Below, piece after piece: positions 10,430 to 18,918 of a stretch of DNA of 64,000 nucleotides (positions are counted from its first letter, which is position 1; every line of letters starts with the position of its first letter). The notes beneath the pieces are model-generated. The model was not told the origin of the DNA, searched no databases, and saw nothing but the letters and a program-made list of their open reading frames with translations. Source of the stretch: Acerihabitans sp035013185 (GTDB lineage Bacteria > Pseudomonadota > Gammaproteobacteria > Enterobacterales > Enterobacteriaceae); contig NZ_JAYGJO010000024.1 in NCBI RefSeq assembly GCF_035013185.1, forward strand, positions 19,527 through 83,526, written 5' to 3'. A program made the position numbers and the translations under genes.

Positions 10430-10903
10430 TTATCCGGGTGGATAGTCCAACCACCCCCCGGGTAAAGGAACCAGAGCATAATACGCACCGAGTGCCAACG
10501 GTGAACCGGAAGGCGGATCACCCCTGCCGCGCGCTAGAGTGCTCAACGGACGTCCGCTCACCAGCCGGTAAAGGCATAACGGTGCCGGCAAACCAGGAAC
10601 AGTCGCGCTCTCACCACGCAAGATCCAACGTTCCGACACCGTACTCACCTGCAGACACGCACGAAACCCTTCGCCCGGGGGTTGCAGGCACTGTTCCAGT
10701 CTGCCCTGCCAGGACTGACGTAAACCCCAGGACAACGCCGATTCCGCTTGATGAAACGCGGTCATATAACGCGCCTGGTCCTGAATCAAGGTTAAAGAGA
10801 CCTCAATCCGCCGTTGCCATGCCGTTAACACGGCCAGACCGAGCAATAGTACGGCCACCAGCGCCGCCAGCGTGCTGCTGCCTTGCTGCGTATCGCTGCT
10901 CAT
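10430..10903 (-). CDS. ygdB: DUF2509 family protein YgdB (pseudopilin-cluster membrane protein)
   Basis: A small single-pass protein of 157 residues starts at an ATG that overlaps the ppdB stop as ATGA, so translation is coupled. The N-terminus QQGSSTLAALVAVLLLGL looks like a GspK/PilX-type minor pseudopilin helix. The conserved ALSWGLRQSW and CLQ segments match YgdB by pattern. It lies between ppdB and ppdC exactly as in E. coli. An upstream extension (to 10936) is open but would bury the start inside ppdB. The function is not established; a structural role in the ppd pseudopilus is inferred. Confidence 0.8.
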   Translation of the reverse strand: MSSDTQQGSSTLAALVAVLLLGLAVLTAWQRRIEVSLTLIQDQARYMTAFHQAESALSWGLRQSWQGRLEQCLQPPGEGFRACLQVSTVSERWILRGESATVPGLPAPLCLYRLVSGRPLSTLARGRGDPPSGSPLALGAYYALVPLPGGWLDYPPG

Positions 10904-11460
10904 CCGTTGCGTCCAACAAAAATGCGCTGAGTGCAATAATGAATGGTGGGGTTATCTTTAGCCTCTCCAGCCAGAATCACCCGCCATGCACCATTTCCTA
11001 GGGGATCACAGCGAAACTGTTTCACCACCCACCGTCGGGAGTCATGCATCTTTGCCCATCCAGGTTCGTTGCAGTGGCGCACGCCGCGTTGAGTTTCCAT
11101 AGCACCCCGATGCAACCGATAGCCAAACGTGTCATTCACCAGGCTGCGTCGGCTATCGGCTGGATAATAGGCGTAGTGGAGGATCAGACAAGAATGTAGC
11201 GCTTCCCCCCGATGTTGGCCATGCTGTACCGGCCCGCTCCGACATGGTGGTGAACAAAAACCGGCGCGGCGCACATCTTTTTCGATGCTCAACAGACTGT
11301 GTTCCATCTGCCACACCAGCTGGGTTCGCTGTAAGGCCACATGGGCCTGACGGTATAACCAGGGTAATATCCGTAAGCTGCCCAGCACCAGCATACTCAC
11401 TATCGCCAGTGCGCAGAGGGTCTCCACCAGACTGAACCCCGCCTGTCCGTTTTTTAACAT
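10900..11460 (-). CDS. ppdB: Prepilin-type N-terminal cleavage/methylation protein PpdB
   Basis: A PulJ/PilW-like minor pseudopilin of 186 residues (E. coli about 187). The leader MLKNGQAG is followed by the mature start FSLVETLCAL, with glutamate at position 5, and a hydrophobic helix. The ATG at 11460 overlaps the end of ppdA by 7 bp. The soluble part contains the paired cysteines of the family (AGFCSPPC). The product should be cleaved by a prepilin peptidase and inserted in the inner membrane; no peptidase gene is in the window. Confidence 0.85.
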   Translation of the reverse strand: MLKNGQAGFSLVETLCALAIVSMLVLGSLRILPWLYRQAHVALQRTQLVWQMEHSLLSIEKDVRRAGFCSPPCRSGPVQHGQHRGEALHSCLILHYAYYPADSRRSLVNDTFGYRLHRGAMETQRGVRHCNEPGWAKMHDSRRWVVKQFRCDPLGNGAWRVILAGEAKDNPTIHYCTQRIFVGRNG

Positions 11461-11939
11461 GACGCCACCCCGGGCCACCGGCCCCGTTCACTGCAGATCC
11501 GCACACGGCCTTTGCCTGACAGAATAATTTTGAGCCGACCGGCAGCGTTGCAAACCGTCAAATGACCCGCGGTGGCGGTATTACGCGTGCCGGCCAAAGT
11601 AAGGTAGTCGAATTGGCTAAAATCAAGACGGATATCGTCAGACGGGCTGTCCAGCCGACCCAGCAGTACCGGTGGCATCCCAGCGGCAGGCATGAGGTAC
11701 GCGGTAATGGACCAGTTGCCGCCCCGCGTTACGCTTAGCTGGCAACTGTGATTGCCCCGGCTGGCAGCCAGTTGCCAACGCAACAAAAAATCCGTGATTT
11801 GCGTTGTGGCCTGTTCCAGTTGGGCATGTTGCCGATAACGATGACAGGCATGACCACCGGACAGGGCTACCATCGCTGTGAGCATCAATACCAACAACAT
11901 TTCGATCAGGGTATACCCCTGTTGACCATGTATTTTCAT
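11454..11939 (-). CDS. ppdA: Prepilin peptidase-dependent protein PpdA
   Basis: A type II pseudopilin of 161 residues. MKIHGQQG is followed by YTLIEMLLVLMLTAMVAL, the canonical processing site plus glutamate-5 and a hydrophobic helix. The C-terminal domain contains a CQLSV/VCN cysteine pair, as in GspH/FimT-type proteins. It is the first gene of the ppdA-ppdB-ygdB-ppdC unit. Upstream, a 230-bp gap separates it from thyA and contains a perfect hairpin. The exact assembled structure is unknown. Confidence 0.85.
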   Translation of the reverse strand: MKIHGQQGYTLIEMLLVLMLTAMVALSGGHACHRYRQHAQLEQATTQITDFLLRWQLAASRGNHSCQLSVTRGGNWSITAYLMPAAGMPPVLLGRLDSPSDDIRLDFSQFDYLTLAGTRNTATAGHLTVCNAAGRLKIILSGKGRVRICSERGRWPGVASC

Positions 11940-12070
11940 GTCCGGCAGGGTAATGGCTACGCATTCGGGGCGCGACTCTCGCGCACATAAACTGCGAGAG
12001 CCACGCGGAAGATAAAAGGAGAAGGTGCAAACGGGGAGAAAAAATGCGTGGCGTCAGGCAAATTCAGTTG

Positions 12071-12102
12071 GTGATAACCGGGCCCATAGACCCGGTTATC
12101 AC
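12071..12102. repeat. Perfect 12-bp inverted repeat between thyA and ppdA
   Basis: GTGATAACCGGG (12071-12082) and its exact complement CCCGGTTATCAC (12091-12102) are separated by 8 bases. RNA from either strand would fold into a stable hairpin. There is no U-run on the thyA-to-ppdA side, so it is not a classical intrinsic terminator. It may stabilise the thyA transcript 3' end or act as an attenuator before ppdA. Confidence 0.6.
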
Positions 12103-12171
12103 CGCCCTGCGGTGAGCCGCGTTAAGCAAGCAAGCGAAAATATGCGCCCCCGCCTTGCCGCGCACCAGGAC

Positions 12172-12966
12172 CTAGATAGCTATTGGTGCTTTTATCGGTG
12201 GCAGTGGATCATAGCCTTGGATATCAAAATCGTCGAACCGATACTCAAACAGCGACGCCGGTTTACGTTTGATCACCAAGGTTGGCAGCGCGCGCGGTGC
12301 GCGGCCCAGTTGCAGGTCAGCCTGTTCCAGATGATTGCTGTACAAGTGGGTATCACCACCGGTCCAGATAAAATCACCGACCCGCAGATCGCACTGTTGC
12401 GCCACCATATGCATCAGCAATGCATAACTGGCAATGTTAAACGGCAGGCCGAGAAAAACGTCGCATGACCGTTGGTATAATTGGCAAGAAAGTGTGCCGT
12501 CGGCAACGTAGAATTGGAACAGCGCGTGGCAAGGAGACAGCGCCATCTGATCCAGTTCACCCACATTCCACGCGGACACAATGATACGTCGGGAATCGGG
12601 GTCTCGGCGCAGTTGTTCAATGACCCGGCTCAACTGGTCAATATTACGTCCATCCGCGGCACCCCAGGCGCGCCACTGCTTTCCGTAGACTGGTCCAAGA
12701 TTGCCTTGCTCATCCGCCCATTCGTCCCAAATGGAGACGTTATGTTCGTGCAGATAGTCCACATTGGTATCACCGTTCAAAAACCACAGCAGTTCATAGA
12801 TTATCGAGCGCAAATGGCAGCGTTTGGTGGTAACCAGCGGGAACCCCTGGCGTAAATCAAAACGCATCTGGTGGCCGAAAATCGACAAGGTACCGGTACC
12901 AGTGCGGTCCGCTTTTGGTGTACCTTCATTACGCACCAGGCGCATCAGATCCAAATACTGTTTCAT
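12172..12966 (-). CDS. thyA: Thymidylate synthase
   Basis: ThyA converts dUMP to dTMP using methylenetetrahydrofolate. The 264 residues equal the E. coli length, and the sequence aligns end to end. The catalytic cysteine is in LSPCHALFQFYV (about C146), and the dUMP-binding RSCDVFLGLPFN and the C-terminal PIKAPIAI are intact. It starts 6 bp after the lgt stop, so lgt-thyA form one transcription unit as in E. coli. Confidence 0.97.
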   Translation of the reverse strand: MKQYLDLMRLVRNEGTPKADRTGTGTLSIFGHQMRFDLRQGFPLVTTKRCHLRSIIYELLWFLNGDTNVDYLHEHNVSIWDEWADEQGNLGPVYGKQWRAWGAADGRNIDQLSRVIEQLRRDPDSRRIIVSAWNVGELDQMALSPCHALFQFYVADGTLSCQLYQRSCDVFLGLPFNIASYALLMHMVAQQCDLRVGDFIWTGGDTHLYSNHLEQADLQLGRAPRALPTLVIKRKPASLFEYRFDDFDIQGYDPLPPIKAPIAI

Positions 12967-12972
12967 GTAACC

Positions 12973-13845
12973 TCAGGACGGTAGTTGCTGTGGGCGCCGA
13001 CGATAGGCCCAGATAAACATAATCACACCGGCGATAATCATCGGTAGAGAGAGAATTTGCCCCATGCTGATCGCATTGTCGAACAGACCGAGCTGAGCAT
13101 CAGGCTGGCGGAAAAACTCCACGATAAAACGAAAGCTGCCATAAGCCATCAGAAACAGGCCCGATACGCTGCCCAATGGACGTGACTTGCGGATAAAAAC
13201 ATTCAGGATGATAAACAGCAACACCCCTTCGAGCAGCAGTTCATAAATCTGCGAGGGGTGGCGCGGCAACATGCCGTATTGATTAAACAGCGCCTGCCAC
13301 TGGGGATGCCCAGGTAACAACGCCAGATCCTCGGCACGTGAGCCTGGGAACAGCATGGCCCAAGGGGTATCGGTCGTCACGCGGCCCCACAGTTCGCCAT
13401 TGATAAAATTACCTAACCGCCCGGCACCCAGGCCAAAGGGGATCATGGGGGCGATAAAATCCGCCACTTGGAAAAAATGGCGTTTGGTACGATAGGCAAA
13501 CCAGAACATCACGATGATGACACCGATAAGCCCGCCGTGGAATGACATGCCGCCATCCCATACCTTAAATAAATAGAGTGGGTTATCCAGGAATACCGGC
13601 AGGTTATAAAACAGCACATAACCGATGCGGCCCCCCAGGAATACGCCAAGGAACCCCGCGTACAGCAGGTTCTCCACCTCATCCTTGGTCCATCCACTAC
13701 CGGGTCGGTTGGCACGGCGCACTGCCAGCCACATAGCAAAAATAAAACCGACCAGGTACATCAGACCGTACCAATGGAGCGAAACCGGACCTATTGAGAA
13801 AATCACCGGATCAAACTGAGGAAAGGCCAGATATTTCGTTGTCAT
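12973..13845 (-). CDS. lgt: Phosphatidylglycerol-prolipoprotein diacylglyceryl transferase
   Basis: Lgt transfers diacylglycerol from phosphatidylglycerol to the lipobox cysteine of prolipoproteins in the inner membrane. The 290-residue polytopic protein contains the family signature GLGAGRLGNFINGELWG and the HGG motif in GGMSFHGGLIG. Length and hydrophobic profile match the family. It lies immediately upstream of thyA. Substrates in this window include YgdR and the DUF3833 lipoprotein. Confidence 0.97.
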   Translation of the reverse strand: MTTKYLAFPQFDPVIFSIGPVSLHWYGLMYLVGFIFAMWLAVRRANRPGSGWTKDEVENLLYAGFLGVFLGGRIGYVLFYNLPVFLDNPLYLFKVWDGGMSFHGGLIGVIIVMFWFAYRTKRHFFQVADFIAPMIPFGLGAGRLGNFINGELWGRVTTDTPWAMLFPGSRAEDLALLPGHPQWQALFNQYGMLPRHPSQIYELLLEGVLLFIILNVFIRKSRPLGSVSGLFLMAYGSFRFIVEFFRQPDAQLGLFDNAISMGQILSLPMIIAGVIMFIWAYRRRPQQLPS

Positions 13846-14042
13846 TCATCACCACGATTTATGTCATTTTCACCCCGTCCATTTGGCGGGGCGGCAGGCT
13901 GTTCGAAAACGAAAAAAGCGTTGGCATGCAGTGGGCTTGGTTCGTCCGACGGTGGCGTATAATAGCATAGCGGCACATTTATGGCGGCGGATGGCGGTAA
14001 AATTACCTGTCTATAATGTAAGATTTTTTACCTTGCTTACCC

Positions 14043-16292
14043 TTAACGTCCCCCGCGGATCAGGCCACCAAGTCCACGACGTTCGAGAAACGCCGCCACC
14101 TGATGGCGGACATCGATAGCATTTTGTGCACTAAGCACCCGTTCCACCAGCGCAGTAGCGTCGGTCAGTTCGACGTTGCGCAGCAGGTATTTGATTCTGG
14201 CAACGCTACGACCATTCATGCTCAGCGTACGATAACCCATGCCGGTCAGCAGCAGCGCGCCCATGGGATCGCCGGCCATTTCACCGCACAGGCTGCACTC
14301 TATTCCCAGGTAACGGCAGTCATTAATGATTTTCACCAGCACCTGCAGCATGGCCGGGTGCAGACTGTCATACAGGGCCGCGACCCGGGTATTGCTACGG
14401 TCGACGGCGAGCAGATATTGCGTCAGGTCATTGGAACCGACCGACACAAAATCTACCCGATTGATCAACAGCGGCAACATGAACACCATGGCAGGCACTT
14501 CGATCATGATGCCAATACGCAGCGCCGGTAGAGCGTAACCCAGCACCTCCTCCACTTCACGGCCGGCACGATCGATCAGGCGCCTGGCCTCATCGATCTC
14601 GTCAACGCTGGTGATCATCGGCAGCAGGATGCTGAGATTGCCGGTGGCAGCATTGGCGCGCAGCATGGCCCGCACCTGAATCAGGAAAATTTCCGGCTGA
14701 TCGAGCGTAATGCGAATACCGCGCCAGCCCAGGCTGGGGTTCTCTTCATTGATCGGCGCCATGTAAGGCAACTGCTTATCCGAGCCCACATCGAGGGTGC
14801 GCAAGGTAACCGATTTCGTCGGAAACAATTGCAACATACCCTGATATTGCGCGACCTGCTCATCCTCGGAAGGGAAACCACTTTGTAGCATAAAAGGAAT
14901 TTCGGTACGGTATAGACCGACACCATCTACGCGGTCTCCTGCTCGCTGCTCATGCTCCGCACTGAGTCCGGCATTAAGCATAATCTGGATGCGTTCGCCA
15001 CCTTTCATGGTCGCCGGCTGTTCGACGTCGTCTTCCGCCAGGCGGCTGAGTTGTTTTTCCTCGCTGATAAGCCGCTGGTACTCCTGCACCAGCACCGGTT
15101 CCGGGTCAACCAGCAGTTCACCGCGATAACCATCAACCACCAATAAGCGCTGATTAAGCAGTACCGGCTGGATATCCGCGCCCATCACGGTAGGAACGCC
15201 CATGGCCCGTACCAGTATGGCGGCATGGGAGTTCGCTGCGCCATCCCTGACCACCACACCCACCATTTTGTCCAACGGCATCTCGGCCAATAGCGTCGCA
15301 CTTAACTCATCGGCCACCAGCACAAAACGGGAAGGCCACGGTGTTTCGCCCTGGGCATTGTCATCCAGATGGAACAGCAGTCGCTGCCCCAGGGCGCGCA
15401 AATCGCCGGAGCGCTCACGCATGTAGCTGTCATTGAGCTGGGCAAACTGTTCGGCAAACTGTTCAATAGCCTGTTTTACCGCCCATTCAGCTATGGAACC
15501 GGCGTCAATTTCCGCAAACAGCTCACGCTTAAGCCTGGCGTCATTGAGTAAATGGGAATACAGGTCGAAAATTGCCGCGCTGTCTTTTTGCGCACTGGCG
15601 TTGAAACGTTTGCTGAAACGTCGAAATTCAGCCGCCGCTTCCCCCAACGCAAAGGTCAGTCGCTCGCGTTCGCGGGCACTGTCTAAAGCGGAAGCTTTAA
15701 ACACCTGATCCAAGGAGGGCTGGCTGTTATCAACCCATCCTTGCGCGATGGCCACGCCGGGAGCGGCGGCCAAGGCACGGATGCGCGTTTGGCGATATTG
15801 ACCGAACAGCGCGTTAAGCTGTGACTGCGAAAGAATGCCGGCCATTTGCGTGGCCAGCGTCACCATAAAGGATTCTTCGCTTTCGTCGAACTGGCGGTGT
15901 TCCCGTTGCTGTACCACCAGTACGCCAAGCAACTGGCGACGGTGGATTATAGGTACCCCCAGGAACGAGCGAAAACGCTCCTCTTTTACCGCCGGAATGT
16001 ATTGGAAGCTCGGATGATTATGCGCATCGGCCAGGTTGATCGGTTCGGCCAGCCGTCCGACCAACCCGACGATGCCTTGATCGAAGGCCAGCGTGACGGT
16101 ACGACCACGCGGCTTTTTTAAGCCTCGCGTCGCCATCAGGTAATAACAGCGTCGATCGTTGTCGGCCAAATACACCGAACAGACTTCGGTATCCATCGCC
16201 AGACAGGTTTCATTAACCAATATTTCCAGCGTATCCGACAGGCGCGGTGCCGCCGCGACCTTTTCTACGATTTCCCGCAAACGCGTGAGCAT
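14043..16292 (-). CDS. ptsP: Phosphoenolpyruvate-protein phosphotransferase PtsP (nitrogen PTS enzyme I)
   Basis: PtsP phosphorylates NPr in the regulatory nitrogen PTS. There are 749 residues: an N-terminal GAF domain (about 15-155; VYLADNDRRCYYLMATRG) followed by the enzyme I modules. The phosphorylatable histidine is in DGAANSHAAILVRAMGVP. The PEP-binding part has VGLYRTEIPFMLQ and the conserved CGEMAGDP near the C-terminus. The gene starts 12 bp after the rppH stop, so both are probably co-transcribed. No truncation is seen. Confidence 0.96.
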   Translation of the reverse strand: MLTRLREIVEKVAAAPRLSDTLEILVNETCLAMDTEVCSVYLADNDRRCYYLMATRGLKKPRGRTVTLAFDQGIVGLVGRLAEPINLADAHNHPSFQYIPAVKEERFRSFLGVPIIHRRQLLGVLVVQQREHRQFDESEESFMVTLATQMAGILSQSQLNALFGQYRQTRIRALAAAPGVAIAQGWVDNSQPSLDQVFKASALDSARERERLTFALGEAAAEFRRFSKRFNASAQKDSAAIFDLYSHLLNDARLKRELFAEIDAGSIAEWAVKQAIEQFAEQFAQLNDSYMRERSGDLRALGQRLLFHLDDNAQGETPWPSRFVLVADELSATLLAEMPLDKMVGVVVRDGAANSHAAILVRAMGVPTVMGADIQPVLLNQRLLVVDGYRGELLVDPEPVLVQEYQRLISEEKQLSRLAEDDVEQPATMKGGERIQIMLNAGLSAEHEQRAGDRVDGVGLYRTEIPFMLQSGFPSEDEQVAQYQGMLQLFPTKSVTLRTLDVGSDKQLPYMAPINEENPSLGWRGIRITLDQPEIFLIQVRAMLRANAATGNLSILLPMITSVDEIDEARRLIDRAGREVEEVLGYALPALRIGIMIEVPAMVFMLPLLINRVDFVSVGSNDLTQYLLAVDRSNTRVAALYDSLHPAMLQVLVKIINDCRYLGIECSLCGEMAGDPMGALLLTGMGYRTLSMNGRSVARIKYLLRNVELTDATALVERVLSAQNAIDVRHQVAAFLERRGLGGLIRGGR

Positions 16293-16304
16293 ATTCTGCG
16301 TGGC

Positions 16305-16832
16305 TTAACCCCTCTTGCGTCTGTATACAGGGAGAGTCCGTTGCACGGAAGTTTCCTGCAACGGCATAACTATAGTCGAAAACTCTTTCATAACCCGGCG
16401 GTACACATCTCGCTTAAAGGAAACCACCTGGCGTACCGGGTACCAAAAACTGACCCAGCGCCAGCCATCAAACTCAGGGGTGCCCCCGCACAGCATATTG
16501 ATATCGGCATCCTGACACATGAGCTGCAGTAGAAACCATTTTTGTTTCTGACCGATGCAGACCGGTTTAGTGTCCCAGCGAACCAAGCGTTTTGGCAGTT
16601 TATAACGCAACCAGTTGCGGGTCGAGGCCAGGATACGCACATCTTTACGACTCAGTCCGACCTCTTCATACAGCTCACGATACATGGCCTGCTCGGGGGT
16701 CTCACCGGCATTTATCCCACCTTGGGGAAACTGCCAGGAGTGCTGCCCATATCGCCTGGCCCACACAACCTGTCCATCACGATTACAGATTACAATACCA
16801 ACATTCGGGCGGTAGCCATCATCATCGATCAC
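16305..16832 (-). CDS. rppH: RNA 5'-pyrophosphohydrolase
   Basis: RppH removes pyrophosphate from 5'-triphosphorylated mRNA and so triggers RNase E decay. There are 175 residues. The Nudix box is GINAGETPEQAMYRELYEE, and the family ending YRRKRG is present. The start is a GTG at 16832 (VIDDDGYRPNVG) with GAGGT 7 bp upstream; E. coli begins with the same residues. A longer open frame to 16886 would add an unrelated N-terminus and is not supported. Confidence 0.95.
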   Translation of the reverse strand: MIDDDGYRPNVGIVICNRDGQVVWARRYGQHSWQFPQGGINAGETPEQAMYRELYEEVGLSRKDVRILASTRNWLRYKLPKRLVRWDTKPVCIGQKQKWFLLQLMCQDADINMLCGGTPEFDGWRWVSFWYPVRQVVSFKRDVYRRVMKEFSTIVMPLQETSVQRTLPVYRRKRG

Positions 16833-17522
16833 CGGACTACCTCGATTACATAAAATGCAAAGATGTACTGATTGTTTCACACTCACTCAATACGGTAAAC
16901 CACTGCTTTACAGGAATGCACCTCTCGTGCAGGTCCCGGCGCAGGTTGCATCATCCATTTATTCACAGGCGGATGTAGCACCTGGGGTTTTTATTCACTT
17001 TTTCTGTGGATAGATGTGTGCAGAACACTGGATTAAAAGGGTAAAACTTTTATTTTCCCGACGGAAACTTCTTTTCACATTTAAAACAAGTCGTTCAATT
17101 TAAACATTATAAAGACCCACTGGTCCCCACGACCACGAGCCCAAAACTCGGGGAAGATAAATCGGGAGCCATTATGGTCAAAAATCAAACGACGATGGCT
17201 TTATCCACAATTTATGCTGTAAAATATGCCAATATATGGAAAAAACAGTAAAAACATCCCCCGTCAAGGCTGTAAATAGAGACAGTAGTCCTAATTTATT
17301 AAGGTTATCCCATAGATCTGTGGATAACCTGGTGTAAGATCCTGTTCATTGTTGCCGACTTCACGTGTACAACCTACTGTCACCTGATGAACCGCGTCAT
17401 AACATCATAAAAAAAAGGGTGTGAAATCATGCTATTATTATGCCTGGATAAATTTATCCCCAATAAACAATTTGAGCTCACCGTTTCAGGTTAATATTTA
17501 AACAGCAGGGGGACAATTCAGC
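16833..17522. promoter_or_regulatory. DARS2: DnaA-box cluster, probable DARS2 locus (rppH-mutH intergenic)
   Basis: This 690-bp gap has no gene. It contains exact TTATNCACA boxes at 16959-16967 (TTATTCACA), 17201-17209 (TTATCCACA) and, in reverse, 17319-17327 (TGTGGATAA). One-mismatch boxes lie at 16991-16999 and 17005-17013. The last exact box is one arm of a GGTTATCC/GGATAACC inverted repeat at 17304-17328. In E. coli the DnaA-reactivating sequence DARS2 lies between rppH (nudH) and mutH, so position and content both point to its orthologue. IHF and Fis sites could not be assigned by eye. The mutH promoter must also lie here. Confidence 0.75.
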
Positions 17523-18215
17523 ATGAGCCTGCCCACGCTCTCATCGGTTGTGACACCACCGGGGGATGAAACCGAACTTTTGGCGCGCGCCCGTGCTCTG
17601 GCGGGGTATAGTCTGGGCGAATTGGCAACCCATGCCGGCTTGGTGGCGCCCGCCAACCTCAAGCGTGATAAGGGCTGGATTGGCGTATTGCTGGAGCGTT
17701 ACCTGGGTGCCAGTGCGGGCAGTAAACCGGAGCAGGATTTTGCCGCCATCGGCATAGAGCTAAAAACCATTCCAGTAGACAGTGCCGGACGACCATTGGA
17801 GACCACGTTTGTCTGTGTGGCTCCACTCACCGGAAATAGCGGCGTCACATGGGAAACCAGCCACGTAAGGTATAAATTAGCACGGGTGCTTTGGATCCCG
17901 GTGGAAGGCGCACGCGAGATTCCGTTGTTCCTGCGACGCATAGGGACTCCGCTACTGTGGAGCCCCAGCGCCCGAGAGGAAGAGTTGCTGCGCCGCGATT
18001 GGGAGGAACTGATGGATCTTATTGTGTTGGGGCAAGTCGAGCATATTACCGCCCGTCATGGTGAAGTGCTGCAACTGCGGCCAAAAGGCGCCAATAGCCG
18101 GGCGTTAACCAAAGCCACCGGCGAATTCGGCCAGCCGATCATGACCTTACCGCGCGGGTTTTATTTGAAAAAGACCTTTACCGGGCCGATGTTAGCCCGT
18201 CATTTCCTACTTTAA
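17523..18215 (+). CDS. mutH: DNA mismatch repair endonuclease MutH
   Basis: MutH nicks the unmethylated strand at hemimethylated GATC sites after MutS/MutL activation. There are 230 residues (E. coli 229). The catalytic D...ExK arrangement is visible as EQDFAAIGIELKTIP (about residues 63-80). The ATG at 17523 has a G-rich ribosome-binding site about 10 bp upstream. It is followed by the remains of ygdQ. Confidence 0.96.
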   Translation: MSLPTLSSVVTPPGDETELLARARALAGYSLGELATHAGLVAPANLKRDKGWIGVLLERYLGASAGSKPEQDFAAIGIELKTIPVDSAGRPLETTFVCVAPLTGNSGVTWETSHVRYKLARVLWIPVEGAREIPLFLRRIGTPLLWSPSAREEELLRRDWEELMDLIVLGQVEHITARHGEVLQLRPKGANSRALTKATGEFGQPIMTLPRGFYLKKTFTGPMLARHFLL

Positions 18216-18255
18216 CTCGATTTTCATTGCCCCCCCCACGCTTGGGTGCGGAGTC

Positions 18256-18443
18256 ATGATGTTCGCCGCGTGCCCGATAGACGAAGTTGTCGCGAGTCAT
18301 CCATCCGTTAAGGTGTTGGCGTTTTTGACCGGTTTCACTTTGATTTTGGAAAGCGTTGATGTTCCCATGCCTAAGGGCTACATTTATTTCGCAATGTTCT
18401 TTCCATGAGCGTCGAGGCACTGAATCTGATCAGGAATAAATAA
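18256..18443 (+). pseudogene. ygdQ: Remnant of ygdQ (TerC-family membrane protein), 3' end only
   Basis: Only the last ~62 codons of a TerC-family gene are readable. MMFAACPIDEVVASHPSVKV and PMPKGYIYFAMFF lie in one frame. One missing base near 18400 then moves the frame, and the family ending SMSVEALNLIRNK follows before a TAA at 18441-18443. The first ~170 residues are deleted. E. coli has ygdQ at this position between mutH and ygdR, so this is a decayed orthologue and cannot make a working membrane protein. Confidence 0.75.
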
Positions 18444-18493
18444 GTCAGTTGTGCACGGCGGTCAGCCTCAAAGATTTTATAGAGATGATACAT

Positions 18494-18712
18494 ATGAAAA
18501 AATACGCGATGTTGGCGACAGCATTAGCATTAGCCGTGATCCTGTCGGGCTGTGCCAGCGATTACGTGATGTCCACCAAGGACGGTCGTATGGTGTTAAC
18601 CCAGGGTAAGCCTGAGCTGGATAAAACGACCGGTTTAATCAGCTATACCGATGAGCAGGGTAACCACATGCAGATTAACGGCAGCGAAGTATCGCAAATG
18701 ATCGCACGCTGA
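18494..18712 (+). CDS. ygdR: YgdI/YgdR family small lipoprotein
   Basis: A 72-residue lipoprotein, the same length as E. coli YgdR. It has a basic start MKKYAML, a hydrophobic segment and the lipobox LSGC. The mature part (SDYVMSTKDGRMVLTQGKPE) matches the DUF903 fold. The ATG at 18494 is chosen because it gives a proper signal peptide; an upstream GTG/ATG extension does not. The function is unknown. Confidence 0.93.
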   Translation: MKKYAMLATALALAVILSGCASDYVMSTKDGRMVLTQGKPELDKTTGLISYTDEQGNHMQINGSEVSQMIAR

Positions 18713-18918
18713 TTATCGTAAAAAACTGACCCCATCCACCCATTTTGCGCTTTTCCCCGCCGCCTGGCTTGGTTATAGTCAAATCAGGCGGCGCTTGATT
18801 ATCCACTGGATTTCACATTACAGGAAGGCAGTAAGCGAGTGCGCTGCCAACGCACCGGCAACCTGAAAGATGACGGGTAGAACGCCTGATCTTTACCGAC
18901 ACTAAGGAACCAGCCTCA

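Noticed and set aside
13846..14042. Possible RNA gene between ptsP and lgt
   Set aside because: No convincing terminator hairpin or conserved RNA sequence could be found; it is probably only the lgt promoter region.
18713..18918. Riboswitch-like purine-rich leader before tas
   Set aside because: It was compared with the core motifs of TPP, cobalamin and FMN riboswitches from memory and none fits.
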